64,000 nt of DNA from Spirosoma linguale DSM 74 (GTDB taxonomy: Bacteria > Bacteroidota > Bacteroidia > Cytophagales > Spirosomataceae): contig CP001769.1 of assembly GCA_000024525.1 (NCBI GenBank), positions 2,342,001 to 2,406,000 of the forward strand, in the 5' to 3' direction. The notes below the pieces were generated by a model. That model made no database searches. It was given only the letters and a program-made list of their open reading frames with translations, and had not been told where the DNA came from. The position numbers and the translations under genes were made by a program. The number at the start of each line of letters is the position of its first letter. Position 1 is the first letter of the stretch. Positions 17,939-26,541 of this stretch are shown here, one piece after another.

Positions 17939-18808
17939 ATGCAAAACCAACTCGTTCGTACCGTTTCGGAGTTCAACAATGAGCTGAAGCTCAAAGGCTT
18001 TAATGCATTTCAGATCGAGGACGACAGTAATGCCACTCGTTTTTACAGCCGGAAGGACTTCTATAAGATTTGCCTGACGACGGGCAGGAGCATCATTCAT
18101 TATGCCGACAAGAGTTTTGTGCAGGAAGGCACCATCCTGTTCTTCGGTAATCCGCACATTCCGTATTCCTGGGAGACCATTTCCACTACCTATGCCGGTT
18201 ACACCTGCCTTTTTTCAGACGCATTTTTAAAGCAGTCCGACCGCTCCGAAAGCCTGCAACAGTCTCCGTTGTTCAAGATTGGAGGTACGCCTATTTTACA
18301 CATCACCGACCAGCAGCGGGAGTTTTTAAGCACCATCTTCCTGAAGATGATTGAGGAGCAACAGACGGATTACGTGTACAAAGACGACCTGATTCGTAAC
18401 TACATCCAGTTGATTATTCATGAAGCGCTGAAGCTGCAACCTTCCGAGAACTACAGCATTCATAAGAACGCGGGTCAACGCATTGCGTCTGTTTTCCTTG
18501 AACTGCTGGAACGGCAGTTCCCCATTGAAAGCACCGACCGGCCGCTTCAGTTAAAGACGGCCCAGGATTATGCAAAAAGCCTTGCGGTTCATGTGAATTA
18601 CCTGAACCGTTCGGTAAAAGAAGTGACCGGCAAATCGACCACCGCCCACATTGCCGAACGCGTTTGTAGCGAAGCCAAAGCGCTCCTGCAGCACACCGAC
18701 TGGAGCATTGCCCAGATTGCCTATGCACTGGGGTTTGAGTATCCTACGTACTTTAACAATTATTTCAAACGAGTGACTGGCACGACGCCAACCTCGTTCC
18801 GGCCCTGA
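17939..18808 (+). CDS. AraC-family transcriptional regulator
   Basis: A 289-residue regulator with an N-terminal cupin-like sensor (about 1-150) and a C-terminal double HTH (about 185-289, with WSIAQIAYALGFEYPTYFNN). The start at 17939 gives MQNQLVRTVSEFNNELKLKG, typical for this group; an ATG at 17903 would add twelve residues. It sits between the cupin and the alpha/beta hydrolase genes, whose promoters both carry 21-base-spaced GGTTTGA repeats. It is the obvious candidate to bind them. The inducer is unknown; activation is the usual mode in the family. Confidence 0.88.
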   Translation: MQNQLVRTVSEFNNELKLKGFNAFQIEDDSNATRFYSRKDFYKICLTTGRSIIHYADKSFVQEGTILFFGNPHIPYSWETISTTYAGYTCLFSDAFLKQSDRSESLQQSPLFKIGGTPILHITDQQREFLSTIFLKMIEEQQTDYVYKDDLIRNYIQLIIHEALKLQPSENYSIHKNAGQRIASVFLELLERQFPIESTDRPLQLKTAQDYAKSLAVHVNYLNRSVKEVTGKSTTAHIAERVCSEAKALLQHTDWSIAQIAYALGFEYPTYFNNYFKRVTGTTPTSFRP

Positions 18809-18941
18809 CGACTGACGTGGGAACACGTACCCATAACGGGTGATACGCTACGGCTTCTGAAAGCGTATCTGGCCCCATGTTCAGGCTCACCCAACCTCCT
18901 TCAACAACTGAGCCTGTCAATCCTGCGCCATCAGGGCCTTA

Positions 18942-19008
18942 GGTTTGAAATCCTTAACCATCGGTTTGATTCTCTTTACCACCAGGCCCCAGTGGCAGTC
19001 TACCTTTG
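18942..19008 (+). promoter_or_regulatory. AraC-type tandem operator and promoter of hydrolase gene
   Basis: GGTTTGA occurs at 18942 and 18963 (21-base spacing), with the -7 element TACCTTTG at 19001-19008. It matches 17304-17370 almost base for base, including GAAATCCTTAA and CTTTACC. Transcription would begin near 19015, which rules out any coding start before that point. Confidence 0.65.
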
Positions 19009-19074
19009 TTGAATAGCATTCAACTCCACGAGAATGGGGAAACCAGTATAGTGACAGTTCAACGGGAAAAGCAA

Positions 19075-20193
19075 ATGAAAAAGATCACATCCTTACTGGC
19101 CGCAGGTCTTTTGCTGTTAGGACAGGCTCAAGCACAATCCGGAAAACCGGTATCCAATCAGAAAACAGAGCGCATGAATAAGACAGGACAACCGAAACAC
19201 TACACGTTTCAACTCAGCGATAAGGTGACGCGTCAGGCGGTAACCTTCAAAAATCGGTATGGCATCACCCTGGCTGCCGATTTATACCTGCCCAAAGGTC
19301 AGGCGAATACACCTTCGGCGGCACTTGCCATCAGCGGTCCGTTTGGTGCCGTGAAGGAACAATCGTCCGGCTTGTATGCGCAAACCATGGCCGAGCGGGG
19401 GTTTATCGGCCTGGCTTTCGACCCGTCGTATACCGGTGAAAGTAGTGGAGAACCTCGCCATGTCGCTTCACCTGATATTAATACGGAAGATTTCAGTGCC
19501 GCAGTCGACTTTTTGGGTTTGCAGCCTTCGGTCGACAGAAACCGCATTGGCATCATTGGTATTTGTGGGTTTGCAGGCATGGCACTGAATGCGGCCGCCG
19601 TGGATAAACGCGTGAAAGCCGTGGCTACCACCAGCATGTATGATATGTCGCGGGTAATGGCAAAAGGTTATTTCGACAACCTGACGGCCGACCAACGCAC
19701 GAACATGCTGGAACAAATGAGCCAGCAACGCTGGGCCGATGCCGGGAAAGGTGCTCCAGCGCCATCCGCCAATAACCTCCCCGAAAAGCTACAGGGCAAC
19801 GAACCTCAGTTTGTCGTCGATTATTACAATTATTATAAAACGCCACGCGGTTTTCATCCTAATTCAATCAATTCGAATGGGGCCTGGACGGCCACCAATC
19901 CGCTGTCGTTCATGAATATGCCCCTGCTGACCTACATCAATGAAATTGCCCCACGGCCGGTTTTGTTGATTGCCGGAGAGAAAGCACACTCCCGCTATTT
20001 CAGCGAGGATGCCTACAAAGCGGTTGCCGGGCCTAAGGAGTTACTCATTATACCGGGTGCCAGTCACGTTGATCTGTATGACAGGCTGGATATCATTCCG
20101 TTTGACAAGCTAACCGCTTTCTTCACAGAATCCCTGAAGCCAGGTACGCCCCAGGAAAAGAGCGTTGGCGCACGCTCAATAGAAAACAAATAG
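19075..20193 (+). CDS. Secreted alpha/beta hydrolase with Cys nucleophile
   Basis: A 372-residue protein with a signal peptide (MKKITSLLAAGLLLLGQAQA) and an alpha/beta-hydrolase fold of the dienelactone-hydrolase-like/COG1073 type. The nucleophile elbow reads GIIGICGFAG, with Cys where most hydrolases have Ser; a Cys is known in dienelactone hydrolases. A late PGASHVDLYD gives the catalytic His. The start at 19075 follows from the promoter position; earlier in-frame TTG codons lie in or before the promoter. It belongs to the AraC/cupin cluster. The substrate is unknown. Confidence 0.82.
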   Translation: MKKITSLLAAGLLLLGQAQAQSGKPVSNQKTERMNKTGQPKHYTFQLSDKVTRQAVTFKNRYGITLAADLYLPKGQANTPSAALAISGPFGAVKEQSSGLYAQTMAERGFIGLAFDPSYTGESSGEPRHVASPDINTEDFSAAVDFLGLQPSVDRNRIGIIGICGFAGMALNAAAVDKRVKAVATTSMYDMSRVMAKGYFDNLTADQRTNMLEQMSQQRWADAGKGAPAPSANNLPEKLQGNEPQFVVDYYNYYKTPRGFHPNSINSNGAWTATNPLSFMNMPLLTYINEIAPRPVLLIAGEKAHSRYFSEDAYKAVAGPKELLIIPGASHVDLYDRLDIIPFDKLTAFFTESLKPGTPQEKSVGARSIENK

Positions 20194-20277
20194 TGTCGGC
20201 TGTTGTGTACAGAAGTGCCGAAAAATAGTGGTTGTTTTGCTAAATAAGTTCTTGACAATCCGACAAGCCAAAAATCA

Positions 20278-20673
20278 ATGGAAATCATAAAAAATGGAAC
20301 GCAGGCTTCCGCCAAAGGGCCCGAAGCCTGGTTTACCGGTTCAGTACGAATTGACCCCCTGTTTGCCAAAAAAGAAGTAACCAAAGGGGCTGGCGCGCTG
20401 GTAACGTTCGAACCCGGAGCCCGAACCGTCTGGCATACCCATCCGGCCGGACAAACCCTTATCGTCATTTCTGGCCTGGGCTGGGTACAACGCGAAGGTG
20501 GCCCAATCGAAGAGATCCAGCCTGGTGATGTGGTCTGGTTTGAACCTAACGAAAAGCACTGGCACGGCGCATCGCCCACTAAAGCCATGAGTCACATAGC
20601 CATTCAGGAAGCGGTAAACGGCGAGGTGGTAACCTGGATGGAAAAAGTGAGCGATAGCGACTACTCCGGGTAA
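20278..20673 (+). CDS. Cytoplasmic cupin, (R)-mandelonitrile lyase-like
   Basis: A 131-residue single cupin without a signal peptide. Metal ligands are in VWHTHPAGQ and in KHWHGASP. The sequence ([29 protein letters not shown]) matches the small cupins that include the bacterial manganese-dependent (R)-mandelonitrile lyases, although many family members have other or unknown activities. It lies 84 bases after the alpha/beta hydrolase and 43 bases before the acetyltransferase, so the three may be one operon. Paralogue of the secreted cupin at 17394. Confidence 0.82.
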   Translation: MEIIKNGTQASAKGPEAWFTGSVRIDPLFAKKEVTKGAGALVTFEPGARTVWHTHPAGQTLIVISGLGWVQREGGPIEEIQPGDVVWFEPNEKHWHGASPTKAMSHIAIQEAVNGEVVTWMEKVSDSDYSG

Positions 20674-20716
20674 AGTAGTGGCCTATTGTAGTTAGCATAC
20701 CAACTTACTTCATTTC

Positions 20717-21292
20717 ATGAGCGACCCAACAAATCAAAACACTATTTTTCAGCGGATGCAGGCGGGAGAGCCGCTGCGTAAGGATGACCCGGAGTATGCC
20801 CGGTTTGGCGAAGCAGTGGCGCGCACCATCCAACTGGTAACCGAAATGAATGCTTCCGCTCAGGGTGTCGACGAGGTCAGAGGGCGACTGAGTGAGATCA
20901 CCGGCACAGAGATAGACTCATCTACCACGGTATTTCCCCCTTTTTACACCAATTTTGGCCGGTTTATCAGGCTGGGGAAAAACGTGTTTATCAACCATGC
21001 GTGCTCGTTCCTGGATTTATGTACCATCACTATCGAGGATAATGTACAGATCGGGCCCAAAGTCAACCTGATCACCGAGAACCATCCGCTGGATCCTAGT
21101 GACCGGACAACTGTTCTGCTCAAACCGATTGTGGTGAAACGCAACGCCTGGATTGGTGCTGGAGCAACTATTCTGCCGGGGGTGACCATTGGCGAAAACT
21201 CAATTGTCGCTGCGGGTGCCGTAGTGAGTCGGGATGTGCCCGCCAATACGGTTGTGGCGGGTGTTCCGGCCAAGGTGGTCAAAACGCTTTGA
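20717..21292 (+). CDS. Hexapeptide-repeat O-acetyltransferase (LacA/Maa/NodL type)
   Basis: A 191-residue acetyl-CoA-dependent transferase. The N-terminal Maa-like helical segment (about 5-60: MQAGEPLRKDDPEYARFGEA) is followed by left-handed beta-helix hexapeptide repeats (about 70-190: VFINHACSFLDLCTITIEDN, then WIGAGATILPGVTIGENS). ENHPLD contains the catalytic His typical of this family. It probably acetylates a sugar or other small hydroxyl compound. It is the last gene of the cluster, ending 198 bases before the island's left attachment site. Confidence 0.88.
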   Translation: MSDPTNQNTIFQRMQAGEPLRKDDPEYARFGEAVARTIQLVTEMNASAQGVDEVRGRLSEITGTEIDSSTTVFPPFYTNFGRFIRLGKNVFINHACSFLDLCTITIEDNVQIGPKVNLITENHPLDPSDRTTVLLKPIVVKRNAWIGAGATILPGVTIGENSIVAAGAVVSRDVPANTVVAGVPAKVVKTL

Positions 21293-21442
21293 GCATCTGC
21301 CATAAGGATGTAGAGCTAAACGGATTGACTGATTTACTGCCTGCGGAAACGTAAGCAGCAAGAGGCAAGGGTGTTAATCAGGTGCCTGTGTTTTGACAAG
21401 CTGTCAATATCCCTGTTTCTCCAAACCATCTCCCTGAAAAGC

Positions 21443-21484
21443 AAAAAAGCCTTAATAGACTAGCAGCTAGTTTATTAAGGCTTT
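21443..21484 (-). terminator. Original terminator of the tRNA-Met gene, stranded at the left end of the island
   Basis: Arms of 18 bases (21446-21463 and 21467-21484, one mismatch) enclose a CAG loop. The minus-strand T-run (A-run at 21443-21448) shows that it ends transcripts coming from the right. The only such source is the tRNA, whose 3' copy starts five bases away. It therefore looks like the ancestral tRNA terminator, separated from the working tRNA by insertion of the island. Confidence 0.75.
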
Positions 21485-21489
21485 GCGTT

Positions 21490-21537
21490 GTAGCGGGGAG
21501 CAGGATCGAACTGCCGACCTTAGGGTTATGAATCCTA
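21490..21537 (-). repeat. attL: 48-bp copy of the tRNA-Met 3' half
   Basis: It is identical over 48 bases to 51388-51435 within the intact tRNA-Met(CAU), then diverges. It starts in the anticodon stem and ends at the discriminator base. After it the sequence reads CAA rather than CCA, so the ancestral tRNA gene seems not to have encoded CCA. It cannot be a functional tRNA. Confidence 0.92.
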
Positions 21538-21637
21538 TGTGATTTGTTTTCATATGGTTCAATATGGTGTTATCTGTTTACTAGTCAGTGTTTTATAATT
21601 TTATTGAATTAGCAGAAACCAGATCAAAACGCTGTTT

Positions 21638-21672
21638 GTTGTACCTATGTTGTACTGCATAAATTGTTGTAC
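21638..21672 (+). promoter_or_regulatory. Left integrase arm sites (GTTGTAC x3)
   Basis: GTTGTAC occurs at 21638, 21649 and 21666. The 18-base block GTTGTACCTATGTTGTAC is identical to 51318-51335 near the right end. Short repeats at both ends with the same 11-base spacing are the usual form of arm-type sites bound by the N-terminal domain of a tyrosine integrase. Confidence 0.7.
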
Positions 21673-21714
21673 CTTTAAAAACTAGGATTCAGCACTTAAA
21701 AATAGCCCGTTTGT

Positions 21715-22932
21715 ATGGCCTCTTCGATCAAGATTGTCCTGCGTAAGAAACCCAATCAGGATGGCACGTTTCCCATTGCCATTCGTATAACCAAAGACCG
21801 CAAGTCCACGTATACCTATCTAGGATACAGTGTGACCGAAGCCCAATGGGATGCCAAAGAGCATAAAGTTAAAAAAAACCATCCGAATTCAACCCGGCTG
21901 AATAACCTCATTGAGAACAAAAAAACGGAACTCAGTGATAAACTGATCGAACTGCAAGTCCAGCAGAAAGACACATCGGTAAGCGCCATTCGCAAGCAGA
22001 TCAAACCGAAACAACATACATCCTTTTTTACGCAGGCAGGTGCGTACATTGAGAATATGCGTAAAGAGGGCAAGTATAACCGCGTACTGACAGAAGAGGC
22101 CCGTATCAAACATTTTAAATCCTTTCTGGATGAAGGTGACATTACGTTCCCAGAGATTGATGTGCCGCTGCTCAACCGGTTCCGTGCATATTTGAAAAGC
22201 GAGCGGAAAGTCAGTGAACGAACGATCATCAACCATCTGATTCTAATCCGCACCGTTTATAATCAGGCGATTGCCGGTGATATTGTTGACCGAAAATATT
22301 ATCCGTTTGGCAAAGGGAAAATTGGTATCAAATTTCCAGACTCGATTAAGCTGGGACTGGTGCCAAAAGAAGTGAGAGCACTGGAAACCGTTGATCTGTC
22401 CGACAACACTTATTACAACCATGCCCGAAACCTCTGGCTCATGGCATTCTACTTCGCCGGGATGCGTGTATCTGATGTGCTGCGGCTTAAATGGTCGGAT
22501 TTTCAGGATGACCGGCTCCATTATACAATGGGCAAGAACAAAAAGACGGGGTCATTAAAAACACCGGACAAGGTCATTGGCATTCTCAGCCAATATCGTC
22601 AAGACCCCAAAAAACATAACTTGATTTTTCCTGAACTCAAAGTACTGGATGATCTGGATGATACGTATCATGTGCAACGTAAAATTTCTTATGCTGTCAA
22701 GCGCCTGAATACGGCATTGGAGGAGGTGGCCAAACGTGCCGAAATTACCAAGCCTGTGACGATGCACATTGCCCGGCATACTTTCGGCAACATTTCAGGC
22801 GATAAAATCCCTATTCAGAGACTACAGGAATTGTACCGGCATTCCAGCATTACCACGACCATTGGCTACCAGAGCAGCTTTATTAACAAGACAGCAGACG
22901 ATGCATTAGACGCGGTTTTGAACATGGAGTAG
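21715..22932 (+). CDS. Tyrosine integrase of the tRNA-Met island
   Basis: A 405-residue site-specific recombinase of the type common in Bacteroidota mobile elements. An N-terminal arm-binding domain (about 1-90) is followed by a SAM-like core-binding domain (about 95-190) and the catalytic domain (about 215-400). The catalytic domain has Arg251 in FAGMRVSDV, His351 and Arg354 in HIARH, a later RHSSI and the nucleophile Tyr385 in TIGYQ. It starts 178 bases from attL and reads inwards, as usual for tRNA-targeting elements, so it most likely catalysed integration of the 21.5-51.4 kb island. It appears intact. Confidence 0.93.
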   Translation: MASSIKIVLRKKPNQDGTFPIAIRITKDRKSTYTYLGYSVTEAQWDAKEHKVKKNHPNSTRLNNLIENKKTELSDKLIELQVQQKDTSVSAIRKQIKPKQHTSFFTQAGAYIENMRKEGKYNRVLTEEARIKHFKSFLDEGDITFPEIDVPLLNRFRAYLKSERKVSERTIINHLILIRTVYNQAIAGDIVDRKYYPFGKGKIGIKFPDSIKLGLVPKEVRALETVDLSDNTYYNHARNLWLMAFYFAGMRVSDVLRLKWSDFQDDRLHYTMGKNKKTGSLKTPDKVIGILSQYRQDPKKHNLIFPELKVLDDLDDTYHVQRKISYAVKRLNTALEEVAKRAEITKPVTMHIARHTFGNISGDKIPIQRLQELYRHSSITTTIGYQSSFINKTADDALDAVLNME

Positions 22933-23052
22933 TACGAATTAGCTTGATGACTATATTTATATGGAAGATGGGTACTAGTAGATACTCAGTGGCATCTCTT
23001 AATTTAATACACCATTTGTCTCTCCATAATTTAATCCCTAGTAACTCATCCA

Positions 23053-23322
23053 ATGCAAGTCATTTGTCTGGAAGAAGAAGCTTTTTATTCACTTGTTGAG
23101 CAAGTCGTTGCTCGGCTTAGAGAAAAGAATGGCCAAGAACAAGATCAATGGGTATCCGATGATGAGGCCATGCAGCTTTTGAAAATTAAGTCGAAGACTA
23201 CCCTTCAGAAGCTCCGGGATGAGGGTAAAATTCGCTTTTCACAGCCCCAGAAAAAAATTATTCTCTATGACCGGGATTCTATAAAAATGTACTTGGAAAA
23301 AAATGCCAAAAACCCTTTTTAA
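23053..23322 (+). CDS. Helix-turn-helix excisionase-type protein
   Basis: An 89-residue protein with a MerR/excisionase-like winged HTH (about 35-85: WVSDDEAMQLLKIKSKTTLQ, then YDRDSIKMYLEK). Similar proteins usually follow the integrase in Bacteroidota elements and may direct excision or act as regulators. It lies 120 bases after the integrase and two bases before the next gene, so it is probably co-transcribed with that gene. Confidence 0.8.
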   Translation: MQVICLEEEAFYSLVEQVVARLREKNGQEQDQWVSDDEAMQLLKIKSKTTLQKLRDEGKIRFSQPQKKIILYDRDSIKMYLEKNAKNPF

Positions 23323-23324
23323 CG

Positions 23325-23636
23325 ATGGAAAAAGAAGATAAAGTTGATCCGGTTTACGTCAAGGGATTCAATGAAGGATATACAATTGCTCAGCACATGC
23401 CGGAGCTTGCTGAGGTATTGTCTAAAGTTAAAGGCAAAAGTGATCGGCTTATGGGCCTTCAGGCCGGCCATAAGCAGTATCTTAATGAACAGATCGAGCA
23501 GATTAGAACTAACGTGCCCCACGAAAAGAAAATTAGAGCTAGACTACCTGATTGGCTGAAAAATGATTTTACCGACCGAACTAAGAATTCCTCAACGAAA
23601 TCCAAAGGTCGGGATTTGGAACCTGATAAAGACTAG
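23325..23636 (+). CDS. Conserved small mobile-element protein
   Basis: A 103-residue charged protein starting two bases after the HTH gene. The first part (VYVKGFNEGYTIAQHMPELA) looks like a conserved segment seen in Bacteroidota integrative elements; the C-terminus is basic and disordered. No function is known. Its operon position suggests a role in excision, maintenance or regulation of the island. Confidence 0.65.
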   Translation: MEKEDKVDPVYVKGFNEGYTIAQHMPELAEVLSKVKGKSDRLMGLQAGHKQYLNEQIEQIRTNVPHEKKIRARLPDWLKNDFTDRTKNSSTKSKGRDLEPDKD

Positions 23637-23648
23637 AAGAAATCATGA

Positions 23649-24263
23649 TCACTCCCGGTCAATGTCTTTGCCCTTGTTTGGAGTTTTGGAGGGTGTTGAA
23701 TCATCCTTACTAGTTGCCTTTGTGTAACTCAGCGACAAAGAGAAGCGTGGAGAAACCGAAGGGGAATCTTTCTCTGATTTATTCGGCAACGCTTTTTCTG
23801 TCTTTACCACTGCCTTATTGCGTTCGGCAGCTTTTGCCACGAGCTGAGCATCCATATAATCCTGAGACTGCTCAATCTCCTTTATTGTATGTTTGTCCGC
23901 CAACAGGTCTTCGCGGTTAAATTCCCGATAAGGATTAGGGAATAATTTTTCCCGTACTTGATCACGCACGACACGACCATCTTTTTGATCAACATTACGG
24001 GTATCTGCTTCTGTTTTATCGAGCGTGTCGGTTTTGAGCTGATGCTGCATCTCTTTCAAAGCAGCAATAGTCCGCTGCTGCACCCCCGGCTTTTGGCCAA
24101 CAAAATAAGGCGGGCGGTATTCAAGGGATAGCCCCCGGTCTTTTGGCAGGTTGTCAATCTGTTTGTCTATTTCCCTGAGCCGCTGCGTAGTGTTTTGCAG
24201 GCGTTCGGCGACATGGTCAAATCCCTCCGGTAAGTCGTTACCAGATTTATCGTTCTCTTCCAT
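23649..24263 (-). CDS. Hypothetical coiled-coil, low-complexity protein
   Basis: A 204-residue hydrophilic protein with a predicted coil (about 15-45: VAERLQNTTQRLREIDKQID), a central charged region and a disordered Ser/Thr/Lys-rich tail (about 155-204). It has no signal peptide or membrane segment and no recognised family. It is convergent with the previous gene (12-base gap) and divergent from the next. Its codons and composition look like a real gene, perhaps an accessory mobilization factor, but that is a guess. Confidence 0.55.
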   Translation of the reverse strand: MEENDKSGNDLPEGFDHVAERLQNTTQRLREIDKQIDNLPKDRGLSLEYRPPYFVGQKPGVQQRTIAALKEMQHQLKTDTLDKTEADTRNVDQKDGRVVRDQVREKLFPNPYREFNREDLLADKHTIKEIEQSQDYMDAQLVAKAAERNKAVVKTEKALPNKSEKDSPSVSPRFSLSLSYTKATSKDDSTPSKTPNKGKDIDRE

Positions 24264-24349
24264 GGTTTACGTTGTTTTTAGATTGATAATCAGTTGAGTT
24301 ATGCTAAGATAGTAAAAAAGTGCGTGCGTTGATTGCGTGGGAGGTTTAG

Positions 24350-24979
24350 ATGACCTGGAAGCAAAAAGTGATTGACGATCAGTATGGTGGAAACGCTGAA
24401 CAATTTGAGACAGCTTTCGCAGAAGCCGTCACCGAAGGCAATTTACAGGCCGTTCACTGGGACGATTTAATTGTTGATGCAACGACCCTGACGCATGTCA
24501 AAAACGCCGGTCGCGAGCTAATCAAAATCAATCTAGGTTATCTGCCACCCAATGATGTAATGATGCCCTACGAGCCTTATTTACGCGCCCTGATCCAAAA
24601 CTATTGGAATCATAGCATGGCGGAAGATGAGTTTCTTGAGCAGCTGGATGATCATCTCAAACTGATCCGTAATGCCGATATGAAACACAATACCTGTCAA
24701 ACGTATGATCCTGCGATAATCAACAAATATCACAAAACGTTTGTGCCCTACGGTTATGCAGTACGTAGCCGTCTGGCTAATTTTTTAGGCTATGTCCCTC
24801 AACTTGAACATTCCCTGATCGCTGAGATGTGGATGAGGGACATTATGTCGGATGAGACCTATCGTTTGCCGGACGAAATTGCCCCCGACGACATGCGAGC
24901 GTTGACATTAATTAAGTATCGGGAAGTTTTGCTTGCTGATGGACAGCAGGCTGCTGATGCATCTCCGCTGCTTGGGTAA
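24350..24979 (+). CDS. Hypothetical cytoplasmic protein
   Basis: A 209-residue acidic protein (MTWKQKVIDDQYGGNAEQFE at the start; a mostly helical body with MPYEPYLRALIQNYWNHSMA). There is no signal peptide, membrane segment or recognised motif. It is divergent from the coiled-coil gene with 86 bases between. It is followed by about 135 AT-rich bases before the acetyltransferase pair. Confidence 0.55.
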   Translation: MTWKQKVIDDQYGGNAEQFETAFAEAVTEGNLQAVHWDDLIVDATTLTHVKNAGRELIKINLGYLPPNDVMMPYEPYLRALIQNYWNHSMAEDEFLEQLDDHLKLIRNADMKHNTCQTYDPAIINKYHKTFVPYGYAVRSRLANFLGYVPQLEHSLIAEMWMRDIMSDETYRLPDEIAPDDMRALTLIKYREVLLADGQQAADASPLLG

Positions 24980-25115
24980 GACAATTACTTCATTTTGTCG
25001 TATAATTCTCTAACAGTGAGAGCGATAGAAACAATTTTATTTTTAATATTTACGTCGAGTTATAGAATTTGCCTTACGATAAATAATACCACACCAAAAT
25101 AGATAAGCGAGATTT

Positions 25116-25589
25116 ATGATAGAGGTTAAACCCATGCGGTCACAGGAAGCCGCCGAGGTGTCACGCTTATTTCAAGACGTCGTCCATAATTTATCCTATT
25201 ATAATGAACTGGCTCGTCGGGAAGAAATAGCTCATTATACAGATCAGAAGCTACAAGAGAAAATCCAGGAAGATCCTTATTCGGTACTGGTGGCTGTTTC
25301 AGAAAACCAAATTATCGGCTTCTGTTTCAATCGGTTTGATGATTATACCATCTGGCTTGAGTGGATTATTTCGGTACCCGACTTCCGTGGAAAGGGCGTA
25401 GGTACGTCACTGATAAGCAAATTAATCACGCTGAGCCAGCAACGAAAATGTCATAAGGTTTGGTGTGACTGTCGAACGACAAATGATATATCCAAACGTT
25501 TCCTGGAACAAAACGGATTTGAGTATATCACAACGATTCCCAATCATTGGTACCAACAGGACTTTGTACTTCTGCAAAGGTTTATATGA
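25116..25589 (+). CDS. GNAT N-acetyltransferase
   Basis: A 157-residue single-domain acetyl-CoA transferase. Motif A reads VPDFRGKGVGTSLISKLITL (the R/Q-x-x-G-x-G/A loop binds the CoA pyrophosphate). A late beta-bulge segment FLEQNGFEYITTIPNHWY is typical of GNAT enzymes. The substrate is unknown. The stop overlaps the next start (ATGA), so the two are coupled. Confidence 0.88.
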   Translation: MIEVKPMRSQEAAEVSRLFQDVVHNLSYYNELARREEIAHYTDQKLQEKIQEDPYSVLVAVSENQIIGFCFNRFDDYTIWLEWIISVPDFRGKGVGTSLISKLITLSQQRKCHKVWCDCRTTNDISKRFLEQNGFEYITTIPNHWYQQDFVLLQRFI

Positions 25590-26473
25590 AATTCAGCAAG
25601 GATTCTATTCTGGTCAAAGTAGGGTCAAGCTTGATTGCAAGCTTGGGCGTCGTTGGTACGATATGGGGACTGCTGACCGATATAAAGCTGAATTTTTTAG
25701 AATTAGCTGTATTAGTTGTTGTTCTTGCAACGACCATATTCGTTTACTTTATGGTTCGCAGGAGTTTAAGCCATCAAATCATTGCGTCTGAAGATATATT
25801 TCTGTTTGGTATTAAAGAGAAACAGAAAGCGAAAATCCTGTTTCCATGCAATGAAAAGCAATATCGTCTGGCCAACAAATTAGCCCGAGATGCTTTTGGG
25901 AAGAAGGATTCTTTATCATTTGAAGCTGTCAACACGTGGCGCAAGCAAAATCCCTACATCCTGAGTTTGTATCTGGATCAAAACCGCAAAGTAGCAGGTT
26001 ATTTTGACGTCTTTCCCTTGTACGAGGATTTTGAAAAGAAGCTAGCCACCGGTGATTATGACGAACATGACATTGGAGCAGCCTCTATGTATCCGTTTGA
26101 TGAAATGCATAAATGCACCACAGTCTATATTGGCGGCATCGCTGTCAATAACCCGGAAACTTATGAAGGCCGTAAAAATGGGGCACTACTTGTAAGAGCG
26201 ATGATCGATTACATTCAAAAATTTTACATCATCAACGATGATTTAAAAATATCAGCAACCGCTGTAACTAAATGTGGCAGCCAAATCTTAAAACGAATGG
26301 GTTTTGAGGTCGAAGTCGATTGTTCGGTTCGCAAAGATGATCATGATTATTACTCGCGAACGCTTTCCAAAAAAGAGCTGAATGATATTCTCCAAATGAT
26401 CGGCAAGCTAGATAAGTACATTGATTTATCTGATTATCAATCTTTTTTAAAAAAGCAGCGGATCATTGGTTAA
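25586..26473 (+). CDS. Membrane-anchored GNAT-like protein
   Basis: A 295-residue protein with two N-terminal membrane helices (about 12-32 and 38-60: LAVLVVVLATTIFVYFMV) and a cytoplasmic C-terminal half. That half has GNAT-like segments: YLDQNRKVAGYFDVFPLYED, then VYIGGIAVNN, then LLVRAMIDYI, then ILKRMGFEVEVDCSVRKDDH. The start at 25586 overlaps the upstream GNAT stop. An acetyltransferase tied to the membrane and coupled to a soluble one is unusual. A joint role, perhaps toxin-like or modifying a membrane substrate, is speculation. Confidence 0.65.
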   Translation: MKFSKDSILVKVGSSLIASLGVVGTIWGLLTDIKLNFLELAVLVVVLATTIFVYFMVRRSLSHQIIASEDIFLFGIKEKQKAKILFPCNEKQYRLANKLARDAFGKKDSLSFEAVNTWRKQNPYILSLYLDQNRKVAGYFDVFPLYEDFEKKLATGDYDEHDIGAASMYPFDEMHKCTTVYIGGIAVNNPETYEGRKNGALLVRAMIDYIQKFYIINDDLKISATAVTKCGSQILKRMGFEVEVDCSVRKDDHDYYSRTLSKKELNDILQMIGKLDKYIDLSDYQSFLKKQRIIG

Positions 26474-26541
26474 CATTAGAAGCTTTTGTAATCGGCGTTG
26501 TTCATTATCAGATAGTGTGTATTATTATAAATATGCCATTT

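Noticed and set aside
19006..19074. Longer start for the alpha/beta hydrolase
   Set aside because: This segment overlaps the -7 element and lies at or before the likely transcription start; the signal peptide begins at 19075.
21490..21537. A second tRNA-Met gene
   Set aside because: Only the 3' half is present; the sequence beyond the anticodon stem does not form acceptor or D arms.
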